Shown in pieces: positions 24,347-32,082 of a DNA stretch of 64,000 nt. This DNA comes from JAHJQZ01 sp963676075 (GTDB lineage Bacteria > Pseudomonadota > Alphaproteobacteria > Rhizobiales > Devosiaceae): assembly GCA_963676075.2 (NCBI GenBank), contig CAXXNZ010000019.1, positions 1-64,000 of the forward strand, in the 5' to 3' direction. Each line of letters begins with the position of its first letter. Positions within the stretch are counted from its first letter, which is position 1. Below the pieces are notes generated by a model that was not told the DNA's origin, did no database searches, and saw only the letters and a program-made list of their open reading frames with translations. A program made the position numbers and the translations under genes.

Positions 24347-25480
24347 ATGCGCTACGGCATGAATCCGCATCAGGCGGCCCGCATCGTTTCCCAGAACAAT
24401 CCCGTCAGAGTGCTCAACGGCGAGGCGTCGCTGATCAATTATCTCGACGCGCTCAACGCCTGGCAGCTTGTTGGCACGGCGGCAGGCGCGACGGGTAGGC
24501 CGGTTGCGGCATCGTTCAAGCATGTCTCGCCGGCGGGCGTCGCCATGGCCGGCCCGCTCGACGAGACCATGCGGGAAACCTGGGGCCTCGACGGGGATGT
24601 CGATGCCGTCACCTCGGCCTATGTCCGGGCGCGTGACAGCGATCCCAAGTCCTCGTTCGGCGATGTCATCGCGATTTCCGAAACGGTGACGCCGGAGCTG
24701 GCGGAATTCCTGGCGCATGTCGTGTCCGATGCCATCGTCGCGCCGGACTATGCGCCGGGCGTCGTCGAACAGCTCTCGAACAAGAAAAAGGGGCGCTTTT
24801 TGGTGCTGGAGGCGGATGCCGGTTTCGAGCCGCCGGAGCGCGAGGTCCGGGAGGTTTTTGGCATGCGCTTCGAGCAGGAGCGCAATGTCCTGCCGCTGAC
24901 CGAGGCGCTGTTCGCCGGTGCGGGACTGACCGACGGGCAGATCGGCGACGGACTTCTGGCGCTGGTGGCGCTCAGATATACGCAGTCGAATTCAGTGGCG
25001 CTGTTCAGGCACGGCATGGCGCTGGGGATCGGCGCCGGGCAGCAGAGCCGCGTCGATTGCATCCGGCTCGCCGCCGCCAAGGCGCGGACCTGGTGGCTGC
25101 GCCGCCACCCGGCGGTGCGCAGGCTGGCGAGTATCGAGGCGATCAGCCGGACAGAACGCATCAACTGGCAGATGCGCTATGCCGAGGACGCAATGACCCC
25201 GGCGCAGCGGGTGGAGTTCGAAGCGCTGTTCGGTTCCGTCCTTGATGGTGCGGGGCAGGGCGAGAACTGGCGCGCGGATTGGGTGCACAAGCTCGGCGGC
25301 GTGCTGCTCGGTTCTGACGGGTTCCTGACCTTCCGGGACAATCTCGACTATGCGGCCGAGATCGGCGTCACGGCCGTAATCGAGCCGGGCGGCTCGGTGC
25401 GGACGCCGGATATCGTGAGGGTCGCAGCCGAACTGGGCATGGCGCACGTGACGACCGGTATCCGGCTGTTTCATCATTAG
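24347..25480 (+). CDS. AICAR transformylase-like PurH domain protein
   Basis: A 377-residue protein matching only the AICAR-formyltransferase part of bifunctional PurH; the IMP cyclohydrolase domain is absent. MRYGMNPHQAARIV is the conserved RYGxNPHQ start. Lys58-His59 in SFKHVSPAGVA is the catalytic pair, followed by DSDPKSSFGDVIA, SDAIVAPDYAPG, VALRYTQSNSVAL and GIGAGQQSRVDCIRLA. It would formylate AICAR (ZMP) with 10-formyl-THF in purine synthesis, or do a related one-carbon step. The ATG at 24347 has SD GGAG at a 7-base distance, covered by the riboswitch. A broken copy with the same riboswitch lies 8 kb upstream. Confidence 0.9.
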   Translation: MRYGMNPHQAARIVSQNNPVRVLNGEASLINYLDALNAWQLVGTAAGATGRPVAASFKHVSPAGVAMAGPLDETMRETWGLDGDVDAVTSAYVRARDSDPKSSFGDVIAISETVTPELAEFLAHVVSDAIVAPDYAPGVVEQLSNKKKGRFLVLEADAGFEPPEREVREVFGMRFEQERNVLPLTEALFAGAGLTDGQIGDGLLALVALRYTQSNSVALFRHGMALGIGAGQQSRVDCIRLAAAKARTWWLRRHPAVRRLASIEAISRTERINWQMRYAEDAMTPAQRVEFEALFGSVLDGAGQGENWRADWVHKLGGVLLGSDGFLTFRDNLDYAAEIGVTAVIEPGGSVRTPDIVRVAAELGMAHVTTGIRLFHH

Positions 25481-25501
25481 GAAACGGGCAAAACAGACGC
25501 C

Positions 25502-25532
25502 GGCCGGTTCGGACGGAGCGCCCGAACCGGCC
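25502..25532. terminator. Strong stem-loop between purH-like gene and mscS-like gene
   Basis: An 11-bp perfect stem GGCCGGTTCGG/CCGAACCGGCC (25502-25512, 25522-25532) with a 9-base loop. There is no T run, so it may be a weak terminator or an RNA-stability element. Confidence 0.5.
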
Positions 25533-25601
25533 ACCCCGTCTTGACACACAAGGCCAATCCCGAAATTTTCCCGGCTCAACCTCCCAAAGGAGAGTCACGC
25601 A

Positions 25602-26501
25602 ATGACCGGAACCCAATTCGACGGCGTCATCCTCTGGCTGACCGCCAACGCCATTTCCATCTTCATCGGCCTTGTCATTCTCGTCGTCGGCTGGATTCTG
25701 GCGGGTTTTGTCCGCCGGACCCTGCGCAATTTGCTGGACGACAACGCGCGCATGGACAGGACCATCGCGCCGCTGCTGGCCGACGTGGCGCGCTATGCCA
25801 TTCTGGCGCTGGCGATCATGATGGCGCTCGGCCAGATGGGCGTTCAGACCACCTCGATTCTCGCCGTTCTGGGTGCCGCCGGCCTGGCCATCGCCCTGGC
25901 GCTGCAGGGCACGCTCTCCAACATTGCCGCCGGGGTGATGCTGATCTGGCTGCGGCCGATCGCGACGGGCGAATATATCGATGCTGAGGGCACGGCCGGC
26001 ACGGTGGTCGAAATCGGCCTGTTCGCGACCCGCCTCAAGTCGGCGGACGGTGTCTATGTGTTTGCCCCCAACTCGGTCATCTGGAACAAGCGGATCGCCA
26101 ATTACAGCCGCGAAAGAACGCGCCGGCTCGACCTCAAGGTCGGCATTTCCTACTCCGACGACATGTCCAAGGCCCGCGACATCCTGATGAAGATCGCTTC
26201 GGACGAGCGCGTTCTCGCCGACCCCGAGGCCGTGGTCTATGTGTCGAACCTCGGTGACAGCTCGGTCGAGATGCTGCTGAGGGTCTGGGTGGCAAGTTCG
26301 GACTACTGGGCGGTGCTGTTCGATTTCACCGAGCGGACCAAGCGCGACTTCGACGCCAACGGCATTTCCATTCCGTTCAACCAGCTCGACGTCAATCTGC
26401 CGGCAGACACCCCGGCTGCCGTGGCGGCCAAGCCTGCCAAAGCGGCAACGCCGGCGCGGGCAAGCCGGGCGAAGCCTGCGGGGAAGGCGAAAGCGGACTA
26501 G
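25602..26501 (+). CDS. Small-conductance mechanosensitive channel (MscS family)
   Basis: A 299-residue inner-membrane channel that opens on membrane tension to release osmolytes. It has an N-terminal TM (ISIFIGLVILVVGWILAGFV), a second TM (VARYAILALAIMMALGQMG), then the pore helix TSILAVLGAAGLAIALALQGTLSNIAAGVMLIWLRP, with the Gly/Ala packing pattern of TM3. The beta domain follows (GEYIDAEGTAGTVVEIGLFATRLKSADGVYVFAPNSVIW) and then the C-terminal cage. The tail (AAKPAKAATPARASRAKPAGKAKAD) is a lysine/alanine-rich, probably disordered extension. Start ATG 25602 with AAAGGAGAG upstream. Confidence 0.95.
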   Translation: MTGTQFDGVILWLTANAISIFIGLVILVVGWILAGFVRRTLRNLLDDNARMDRTIAPLLADVARYAILALAIMMALGQMGVQTTSILAVLGAAGLAIALALQGTLSNIAAGVMLIWLRPIATGEYIDAEGTAGTVVEIGLFATRLKSADGVYVFAPNSVIWNKRIANYSRERTRRLDLKVGISYSDDMSKARDILMKIASDERVLADPEAVVYVSNLGDSSVEMLLRVWVASSDYWAVLFDFTERTKRDFDANGISIPFNQLDVNLPADTPAAVAAKPAKAATPARASRAKPAGKAKAD

Positions 26502-26633
26502 GGGCGAGTGCGCCTGCTGCACTGCACGGGGAGAACGCCCATCAGGGGCGTTCCCGCCGGCGCGACACACTTGGACACTGATTGCCGGAGCGGTCGAGAT
26601 TGGGTCGCCAGCGATCGGTAAAGGAGACGAGAA

Positions 26634-27596
26634 ATGGCACGTATCGTCGTCATCGGAGGCAGCGGGCATGTCGGGACCTATCTGGTGCCGATGCTCAGCG
26701 AGCGCGGGCATGAGGTCGTCAACGTCAGCCGTGGGCAGGCTAGGCCTTATCGCTCGCACGCCGCCTGGGCCAAGGTCGAGACGGTGGTTGCCGACCGCAA
26801 CGCCGAGGACGAGGCGGGAACGTTCGGCAAGCGCATTGCCGATCTTGGTGCCGACATCGTTGTCGACATGATCTCTTTCACCCTGCCGAGCACGAAACTG
26901 CTGGTCGAGGCACTGCGCGGCAAGGTTGAGCATTTCCTCCACTGCGGCACCATCTGGGTCTATGGCAGCAATCCGGTGACGCCGGCGACGGAAACAGATC
27001 CGCTCAACGCTTTTGGCGAGTACGGCACCAACAAGGCCGAGATCGAGACCTGGCTGCTTCACGAGGCGCGGCGTTCGGGCTTTCCGGCGACGGTGTTCCG
27101 CCCCGGCCATATCGTCGGCCCGGGCTGGGCGCCGCTCAATCCGGCGGGACATTTCAATGTCGAGGTGTTCTCGCAGATCGCGCGCGGCGAGGAACTGGTG
27201 CTCCCCAACTTCGGCCTCGAAACGGTGCATCACGTCCATGCCGAGGACGTGGCGCAGATGGTGTTGAGGGCCATCGACAACCGCGCGGCTGCGGTCAGCG
27301 AGGCGTTCAACGCCGTCTCACCCGGGGCGCTCAACCTCAAGGGCTATGCCGAGGCGATGTATCGCTGGTTCGGTCGCGAGCCGAAGCTGAGCTTTCTGCC
27401 CTACGAACAGTGGAAGACCGGGCAGGCGAAAGAGGATGCAGAGGCGACCTGGGAACACATCGCCCGCAGTCCGTGCCATGCGATCGACAAGGCGCGGACC
27501 CGGCTCGGCTACGCGCCGCGCTACACGAGCCTCGAAGCGGTGAAGGAATCGGTGACGGCGCTGATTGCCGCCGGCAAGGTGATGGCGTCCGCTTGA
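26634..27596 (+). CDS. NAD-dependent epimerase/dehydratase family protein
   Basis: A 320-residue extended-SDR protein. The N-terminal nucleotide motif is VVIGGSGHVGTYL (GxxGxxG). The catalytic region differs from the classic YxxxK: it has WVYGSNPVTPATETDPLNAFGEYGTNKAEIETWL, where EYGTNKAE supplies Tyr and Lys four residues apart. Further motifs are RPGHIVGPGW and HVHAEDVAQMVLRAI, typical of nucleotide-sugar epimerases and related reductases. The substrate cannot be assigned. ATG 26634 with AAAGGAGACGAG upstream. Followed by a secreted hydrolase gene on the same strand, not clearly in the same operon. Confidence 0.85.
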   Translation: MARIVVIGGSGHVGTYLVPMLSERGHEVVNVSRGQARPYRSHAAWAKVETVVADRNAEDEAGTFGKRIADLGADIVVDMISFTLPSTKLLVEALRGKVEHFLHCGTIWVYGSNPVTPATETDPLNAFGEYGTNKAEIETWLLHEARRSGFPATVFRPGHIVGPGWAPLNPAGHFNVEVFSQIARGEELVLPNFGLETVHHVHAEDVAQMVLRAIDNRAAAVSEAFNAVSPGALNLKGYAEAMYRWFGREPKLSFLPYEQWKTGQAKEDAEATWEHIARSPCHAIDKARTRLGYAPRYTSLEAVKESVTALIAAGKVMASA

Positions 27597-27699
27597 TAGG
27601 TGCGTGCCATTTTGCCGCATACCTCAGATTCCCTTCGCGGAATCACTCGACCATCGGACTAAGCTCAGGCTTCACAAAACAGCGCTGGAGCGTAAACGA

Positions 27700-28581
27700 A
27701 TGGTTCTGAAAAACTTGAGACTATTTAGCGTGTTAGCGGCCGTCGGATTAATGGTCGTATCGCCTGTTCTGGCTGCGGAAATGGATATCACCATTCCGAG
27801 CCCCGGCGGTGATATCATCGGCACGATGAACGATGCCGGTGGCGACACGACGGCACCGGTGGTGTTGCTGTTGCACGGCTTTACGGGCTCGCGTCACGAG
27901 CTGGCTGTGGCCGACACGGATTACGGCGTGTTCTCCTACACCGCCAAAGTGCTTGCGGAAGAGGGCTATGCGAGCCTGCGTATCGACTTCCGCGGTTCGG
28001 GTGACAGCACGGCTTTGGAATGGAAGCAGACCCGTTTCAGCACCCAGATTGCGGATGCCAAGGCTGCTCTCGACTATCTCGTTGCCCAGAACAGCACGCG
28101 GAATCTCTACGTTCTGGGCTGGAGTCAGGGCGGACTGGTGGCGGCGCATGTCGCCGGCGAGGCCGGGGTCGACGGTGTGGTTCTCTGGGCCCCCGTTTCG
28201 CGGCCGGAGGTGACCTATGGCGACCTGATGGGCGCCGATCTGGTCCGGGAAGCCTATACTGCCGAGCCGACGGAAGTCATCGAGGCGCCTTTGCCATGGG
28301 GCGGGACGACGTCGCTGGAAGCCGGCTTCTTCCAGGAGTGCCTGTCAACGGACCCGATTGCGGCACTTGCCCCGGTTGCCGCACCGCTCCTTGTCATCGT
28401 GGGATCCAAGGACACGACCGTGACGCCTCAGCCCCAAATGGGTGCAGTCCTCACGCGCTATCACCAGGGACCGTCGGAACTGGCGATCGTCGATACCGAT
28501 CATTCGTTCGGCGCCTTCGAAGGTACCGAGAGGCTCGACGAAATGATCGACAAGACTCTTGGTTGGCTCGCCAACCGGTAA
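27700..28581 (+). CDS. Secreted alpha/beta hydrolase
   Basis: A 293-residue protein with a signal peptide (MVLKNLRLFSVLAAVGLMVVSPVLAA). The alpha/beta-hydrolase fold has the oxyanion turn LLLHGFTGSRHE, the nucleophile elbow GWSQGG (Ser), the acid in LLVIVGSKDTTV and the His in VDTDHSFG. The N-terminal phrase ITIPSPGGDIIGTM is like the esterase/peptidase S9-type 'alpha/beta hydrolase' family (YqiA/EstP-like). Substrate unknown, probably an ester in the periplasm. The start 27700 has GGAG seven bases before it. Downstream is a GC-rich stem at 28674-28698. Confidence 0.85.
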   Translation: MVLKNLRLFSVLAAVGLMVVSPVLAAEMDITIPSPGGDIIGTMNDAGGDTTAPVVLLLHGFTGSRHELAVADTDYGVFSYTAKVLAEEGYASLRIDFRGSGDSTALEWKQTRFSTQIADAKAALDYLVAQNSTRNLYVLGWSQGGLVAAHVAGEAGVDGVVLWAPVSRPEVTYGDLMGADLVREAYTAEPTEVIEAPLPWGGTTSLEAGFFQECLSTDPIAALAPVAAPLLVIVGSKDTTVTPQPQMGAVLTRYHQGPSELAIVDTDHSFGAFEGTERLDEMIDKTLGWLANR

Positions 28582-28767
28582 GGTGTTCTGCCACTCCCGT
28601 GCAGTGCGGTCGGCGATCGCCGGACGTGATTGTCGAGCGCGATGTGACGAGAGTGGACAGCAGATGACTGGCCGCGCCCCGGATCATGGTCCGGGGCGTC
28701 GCCGTTTAGGCATATCCCGTCTTCAGGGAGATGGCAGTGCTGATATCTGAAAGGTATGACTGCAGCC

Positions 28768-28798
28768 TCAGACGAATTTGACCGACAGGATCTCGTAG
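28768..28798 (-). repeat. Duplicated 3' end of greA (31 bp exact)
   Basis: These 31 bases are identical to the last 31 bases of the greA coding strand at 29675-29705. On the minus strand they read YEILSVKFV-stop, the true C-terminus of GreA. Upstream of them the sequence is unrelated to greA. The two copies are in direct orientation, 907 bp apart, and enclose exactly the GNAT and DUF3088 genes. Confidence 0.9.
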
Positions 28799-28838
28799 TC
28801 CCGGGTGTCGCTGACAAGGTGGCTCGGGCTGAGACGCG

Positions 28839-29285
28839 TCAGGTTTCGACCTTGAGGGTGAGGCGGTAGGTATTGGTCTCTCGGCGCGCGAAGCCTATGC
28901 GCTGGTATAGCCTATTGGCTGCCTCTCGCTCCGGGCGCGAGGTCAGATCGATCCTGTCGGCGCCCAGCGATGCGGCATGCGCGATGGCGGCGCGTACCAG
29001 CGCTTCTCCAAGACCCTGACTCCGATGTGCCGAGGACACGCCCACGTCATCGATGAAGGCGCGGACGCCGCCCGGGACGCGATAGACCACGATGTTGGCC
29101 ATGCCGACAATGCGCCCCTCGGCGCGGATGACAAAGAGCGTCACGCCCGGGTCGGCGAGAATGGCGTCGAGATCAGCCTGCGTGAAGGGTCGGGCGCTGG
29201 ACGTGAGCTCGGCCAGCACTGCGGCGATATCGCCGACGTCCGTCGCCTTGGCAGTGATCAGTGGTTCGGGAGCGGTGCAGGTCAT
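28839..29285 (-). CDS. GNAT-family N-acetyltransferase
   Basis: A 148-residue acetyltransferase. It has the core FVIRAEGRIVGMANIVVY, the beta4 strand RAFIDDVGVSS, the acetyl-CoA loop AHRSQGLGEALV (R-x2-G-x-G/A type) and the ending ANRLYQRIGFARRETNTYRL. The substrate is unknown. Its start is 8 bp from the stop of the DUF3088 gene, so the two form an operon. The pair is bracketed by copies of the greA 3' end. Confidence 0.85.
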   Translation of the reverse strand: MTCTAPEPLITAKATDVGDIAAVLAELTSSARPFTQADLDAILADPGVTLFVIRAEGRIVGMANIVVYRVPGGVRAFIDDVGVSSAHRSQGLGEALVRAAIAHAASLGADRIDLTSRPEREAANRLYQRIGFARRETNTYRLTLKVET

Positions 29286-29293
29286 GTGGCAGC

Positions 29294-29628
29294 CTATGGG
29301 TGAGGGTGAGAGAACCTGTGTTGCTCCGACAGTGCCGCGAGAATACTGTCCTTGTCGGCAATGAAGGCGCCCCCGTTAACGGCGCCGAGGTTTCCCCCTC
29401 GGCCAGGACCAGCACGGGCAGGGATTGATTTTCGGCGCCAAGAAGCGCCACGATCGGACGCCGTGGCCGCGGCCAGTCAATCCGTTCGACATTGAGGCGC
29501 GCAGTCTGTTCGGGGAAGGACGACAGCACGCCCTCAATGAGGGCGCAGTGCCAGCAATAGAAAATCCGGCCGGGATAGGCCGGATCTTCGAATCCCGGTT
29601 TCAGCAGAAACAGCGTATCGCGTTGCAT
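29294..29628 (-). pseudogene. DUF3088 family protein, frameshifted
   Basis: The first part (MQRDTLFLLKPGFEDPAYPGRIFYCWHCALIEG...LGAENQSLPVLVLAEG) is a textbook DUF3088 sequence. The expected ending NGGAFIADKDSILAALSEQHRFSHPHP-stop lies in another frame directly after it. The two meet at a run of five Cs (29394-29398, Gs on the coding strand) where one lost base explains the shift. The whole gene is otherwise intact at 111 codons. DUF3088 proteins have a thioredoxin-like look (FYCWHC, Cys-x-x-Cys) but no established role. Either recent inactivation or a sequencing error. Confidence 0.8.
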
Positions 29629-29674
29629 GCGTTCAAGCCGTGCGGCGAGACTGCCACCAATGCGCCCAAATGGA

Positions 29675-30148
29675 TCAGACGAATTTGACCGACAGGATCT
29701 CGTAGCCTTGGGCACCGCCGGGCGCGGCGACCTCGATCGAGTCGCCAACCTCCTTGCCGATCATCGCACGGGCAATGGGCGAGGAAATCGAGATGCGACC
29801 GGCGCTGGCGTCGGCTTCCGGGTCGCCGACGATCATCCAGGTCTTTTCCTCGTCGGTGTCCTCGTTGACGATGGTCACCGTGGCGCCGAACTTGACCGTG
29901 TCGCCCTTGAGCTTGGAAATGTCGATGACGTCGGCACGCGCCAGAAGCGACTCGAGCTCCATGATGCGGCCTTCGTTGTGACCCTGCTGCTCCTTGGCGG
30001 CGTGGTACTCGGCGTTCTCGGAAAGATCGCCGTGGGCACGCGCCTCGGCGATGGCCGCGATGATGCGCGGCCGTTCCTCGGACGTACGGCGCTTGAGCTC
30101 ATCGACAAGGGCGGAGTGTCCGCCGGCGGTCATCGGGACCTTTTCCAT
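29675..30148 (-). CDS. greA: Transcription elongation factor GreA
   Basis: A 157-residue factor that enters the RNA polymerase secondary channel and triggers cleavage of backtracked RNA. It has the N-terminal coiled coil MEKVPMTAGGHSALVDELKRRTSEERPRI..., with the acidic tip DLSENAEYHAAKEQQG (Asp and Glu of the D-x-x-E type). The C-terminal FKBP-like domain ends GAQGYEILSVKFV. Full length for the family. The last 31 bp are repeated at 28768-28798. Confidence 0.97.
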   Translation of the reverse strand: MEKVPMTAGGHSALVDELKRRTSEERPRIIAAIAEARAHGDLSENAEYHAAKEQQGHNEGRIMELESLLARADVIDISKLKGDTVKFGATVTIVNEDTDEEKTWMIVGDPEADASAGRISISSPIARAMIGKEVGDSIEVAAPGGAQGYEILSVKFV

Positions 30149-30291
30149 TCATGAACCTCGGTACAAACAACACTGCAGGCTCGCCGCCGAACGAATATTC
30201 GACCTTCAACGACCGCAGTTTCAGGGGAACAAGTTAGCCTCAAGGATACATTGGCGCGCCGCAGCGTCAAGACGGTGCCGACATGGTTGCG

Positions 30292-30882
30292 CTATTCGTT
30301 TTCGAACTCGGCAATTGCCGCCCATGCGGCATCGGCAAGAAGGTGGTCGGCGTCGCGGCTCGTCGCGGCGAAATCGCGGTGCCGCGCCATGCCGTAGGCC
30401 GGGCCGAGCATCAGGGCGTGAGCCGCCGGCCAGGGCATGGAACGAACCGCGCCGACACGCATCCAATGGGCATGAAGGGAGGCGGCATTCTTCTCGCCCT
30501 CGGCGAGCCGCGCGGCGCAATCGGAGAGTTCGTCGTGGACCGGTGCGAGCATGCGGATCTCGTCCATGAAGCGGAACTGGCCGGGCTCGGTGCGGGCCCA
30601 TTCGAGCAGGCCGAGGACCGATCCGCGCACTCTGTCGTGGGGTGTGTCGCCGCGCGTCAGACGGATGGTCGTGTCGCTCCACGAGGCGACGGATTCCTCG
30701 AACAGTTCGAAGGCCAGCGCGCCCTTGCCGGCATAGAAATGATAGATCGATCCGATGGTCGCGCCGGAGCGATTTCGGATGTCGGCCATGGTCGTCGACA
30801 GGAAGCCTTTTTCGAGAAAACAGTCGAGCGCGGCGAACTTTATGGCGATCTTCCGGCTCGGTGGGCGCTTGAAGCGTTGCAT
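30292..30882 (-). CDS. TetR-family regulator
   Basis: A 196-residue repressor: N-terminal HTH (IAIKFAALDCFLEKGFLSTTMADIRNRSGATIGSIYHFYAGKGALAFELF, residues 12-60) and a helical ligand domain. Target not recognised. The inverted repeat TAGAAC-ATC-GTTCTA at 30930-30944, about 50 bp upstream of its start, is a good autoregulatory operator. The divergent gene (31034) is a dead SnoaL-like gene, so part of the regulon may be lost. Confidence 0.88.
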   Translation of the reverse strand: MQRFKRPPSRKIAIKFAALDCFLEKGFLSTTMADIRNRSGATIGSIYHFYAGKGALAFELFEESVASWSDTTIRLTRGDTPHDRVRGSVLGLLEWARTEPGQFRFMDEIRMLAPVHDELSDCAARLAEGEKNAASLHAHWMRVGAVRSMPWPAAHALMLGPAYGMARHRDFAATSRDADHLLADAAWAAIAEFENE

Positions 30883-30929
30883 GAAGACAATCCGAAACGA
30901 TTCATTTCAGCAACATCTTACCAGAAAAA

Positions 30930-30948
30930 TAGAACATCGTTCTAGAAC
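30930..30948. promoter_or_regulatory. Operator for the 30292-30882 TetR regulator
   Basis: TAGAAC-ATC-GTTCTA (30930-30944) overlaps a second palindrome GTTCTAGAAC (30939-30948). Together they give three GAAC/GTTC half sites in the divergent gap, which suits a TetR dimer pair. Confidence 0.6.
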
Positions 30949-31033
30949 ATTATGGTTTTATCAACCATAAACCCTTCTGACCCGGTCAATTGACGGTGTC
31001 GGAGTTCAAGCAGCGTGTGAAAGAAGGCGAAAA

Positions 31034-31421
31034 TGGACGAACGAACGAGACTGGTCAGGCGCTATCTCGACGCATTGAACGCTTCGATGCCGAGGCGGCG
31101 CTCGCCTGTTGTACGCGCGATATGACCCAGACCGAGTACCCCAATATGCTGACTCCGATGACCCGCGTCCGGGGGCTTGAGGAGATGGGAAAGGGCGTGC
31201 TGGCAGCCGAGGCGATGCTGGTCGAACAGAGCTATGAGATCATCGCCAGCCACGACGCCGGAGCGGTGCTGGCGATGTAACTGGTCTGGCGCGCAACGCT
31301 GAAGTCCGGTCCATTGCCGGAGAAAATGCTGGCCTATTTCGCCTGATTTTTCACCTTCCGCGACGGGCTGATTTCGAGCCAAAAAAACTACGATTGCTTC
31401 GAACGTCCGGAAGCGGCCTGA
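31034..31421 (+). pseudogene. SnoaL/NTF2-like protein, degraded
   Basis: The start MDERTRLVRRYLDALN is in one frame. After a frameshift near 31080 the reading continues RFDAEAALACCTRDMTQ...MTRVRGLEEMGKGVLAAEAMLVEQSYEIIAS, hits TAA at 31278, continues LVWRATLKSGPLPEKMLAYFA, hits TGA (31344), and ends FTFRDGLISSQKNYDCFERPEAA-stop. This is the complete pattern of an NTF2/SnoaL small protein (polar cavity, final FxF-DGxI strand) with one frameshift and two stops. A true dead gene, not a sequencing slip. Confidence 0.85.
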
Positions 31422-31435
31422 GCGTTTTCCGGGTC

Positions 31436-31678
31436 TCAGCCTTCGCTCGAATTGCGCAGGTCGCCGGCGGTGAAAACGACCAGGAAAAGAAGGAAGCCGA
31501 TGGCCACAACCACGGCGGGATAGATCACCGCCGGCAGGCCCCAGAAGATGACGGCCATGGCCCAGATCATGACGAAATTGAGAAGCAGGAAGATCTTCTC
31601 CGAATCATCGCCCTTGGCGGCGCTCTTCAGCATCCAGCCAATGACGGGGATGTTGTAGATGATCGTGGAGAGCTTCAT
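31436..31678 (-). CDS. Small two-TM membrane protein
   Basis: An 80-residue protein (MKLSTIIYNIPVIGWMLKSAAKGDDSEKIF). It has two membrane segments, LLLNFVMIWAMAVIFWGLPAVIY and PAVVVAIGFLLFLVVFTAGDL, and a short polar C-terminus. The residues and length suggest a real small protein, but no family is recognised. The start at 31678 is supported by the methionine and the composition. Confidence 0.6.
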   Translation of the reverse strand: MKLSTIIYNIPVIGWMLKSAAKGDDSEKIFLLLNFVMIWAMAVIFWGLPAVIYPAVVVAIGFLLFLVVFTAGDLRNSSEG

Positions 31679-31818
31679 CGGTCGACCTTCCGGATGGGGC
31701 CGGCGGGTCGGGGAGGGCGACGCCGGCCTGAAACACTGTCCTGATATATGCGCTAATAGGCATATGGTGCGGCGGTTTCACTACGACAAGTGTGCGGCCG
31801 AACCAAGCCGGACCGGAT

Positions 31819-31840
31819 GTGCTCACAGTTTTGTGAGCAC
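31819..31840. promoter_or_regulatory. 9-bp inverted repeat upstream of tnaA
   Basis: GTGCTCACA (31819-31827), four bases, TGTGAGCAC (31832-31840). It lies 240 bp upstream of the tryptophanase start and 140 bp upstream of the small membrane gene start. It could be an operator or an RNA stem. Nothing else in 31679-32082 looks like a gene. Confidence 0.4.
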
Positions 31841-32082
31841 GCCACGCGTGTTGGTCGCTCGTGTCCGTGTCGCGTCCGGCGGCCTGTGAGCATGCCGGAT
31901 AACAAAGCCGGTGTGCCGCGTTGACAGCGCGCAGCGGATTTGAAATTTTCACCCTGCAACGTATTGGGCGCTGAGCGCGGTCCGGTCTCTTTTCGAGGAC
32001 GATGGGCAACCGCAGCGCTTCGGCCCCGTTCGTGCACCCGTTGCCACGAAACCGTCCGGGGCCGTCCGAAAGGGCCCACAGG

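Noticed and set aside
22678..24348. 556-codon open frame on the minus strand opposite the GH67 gene
   Set aside because: It is antisense to an unmistakable alpha-glucuronidase; the translation is Arg/His-rich with no motif.
25368..27239. 623-codon open frame on the minus strand across mscS and the epimerase
   Set aside because: It spans two real plus-strand genes and the gap between them; shadow of GC-rich coding DNA.
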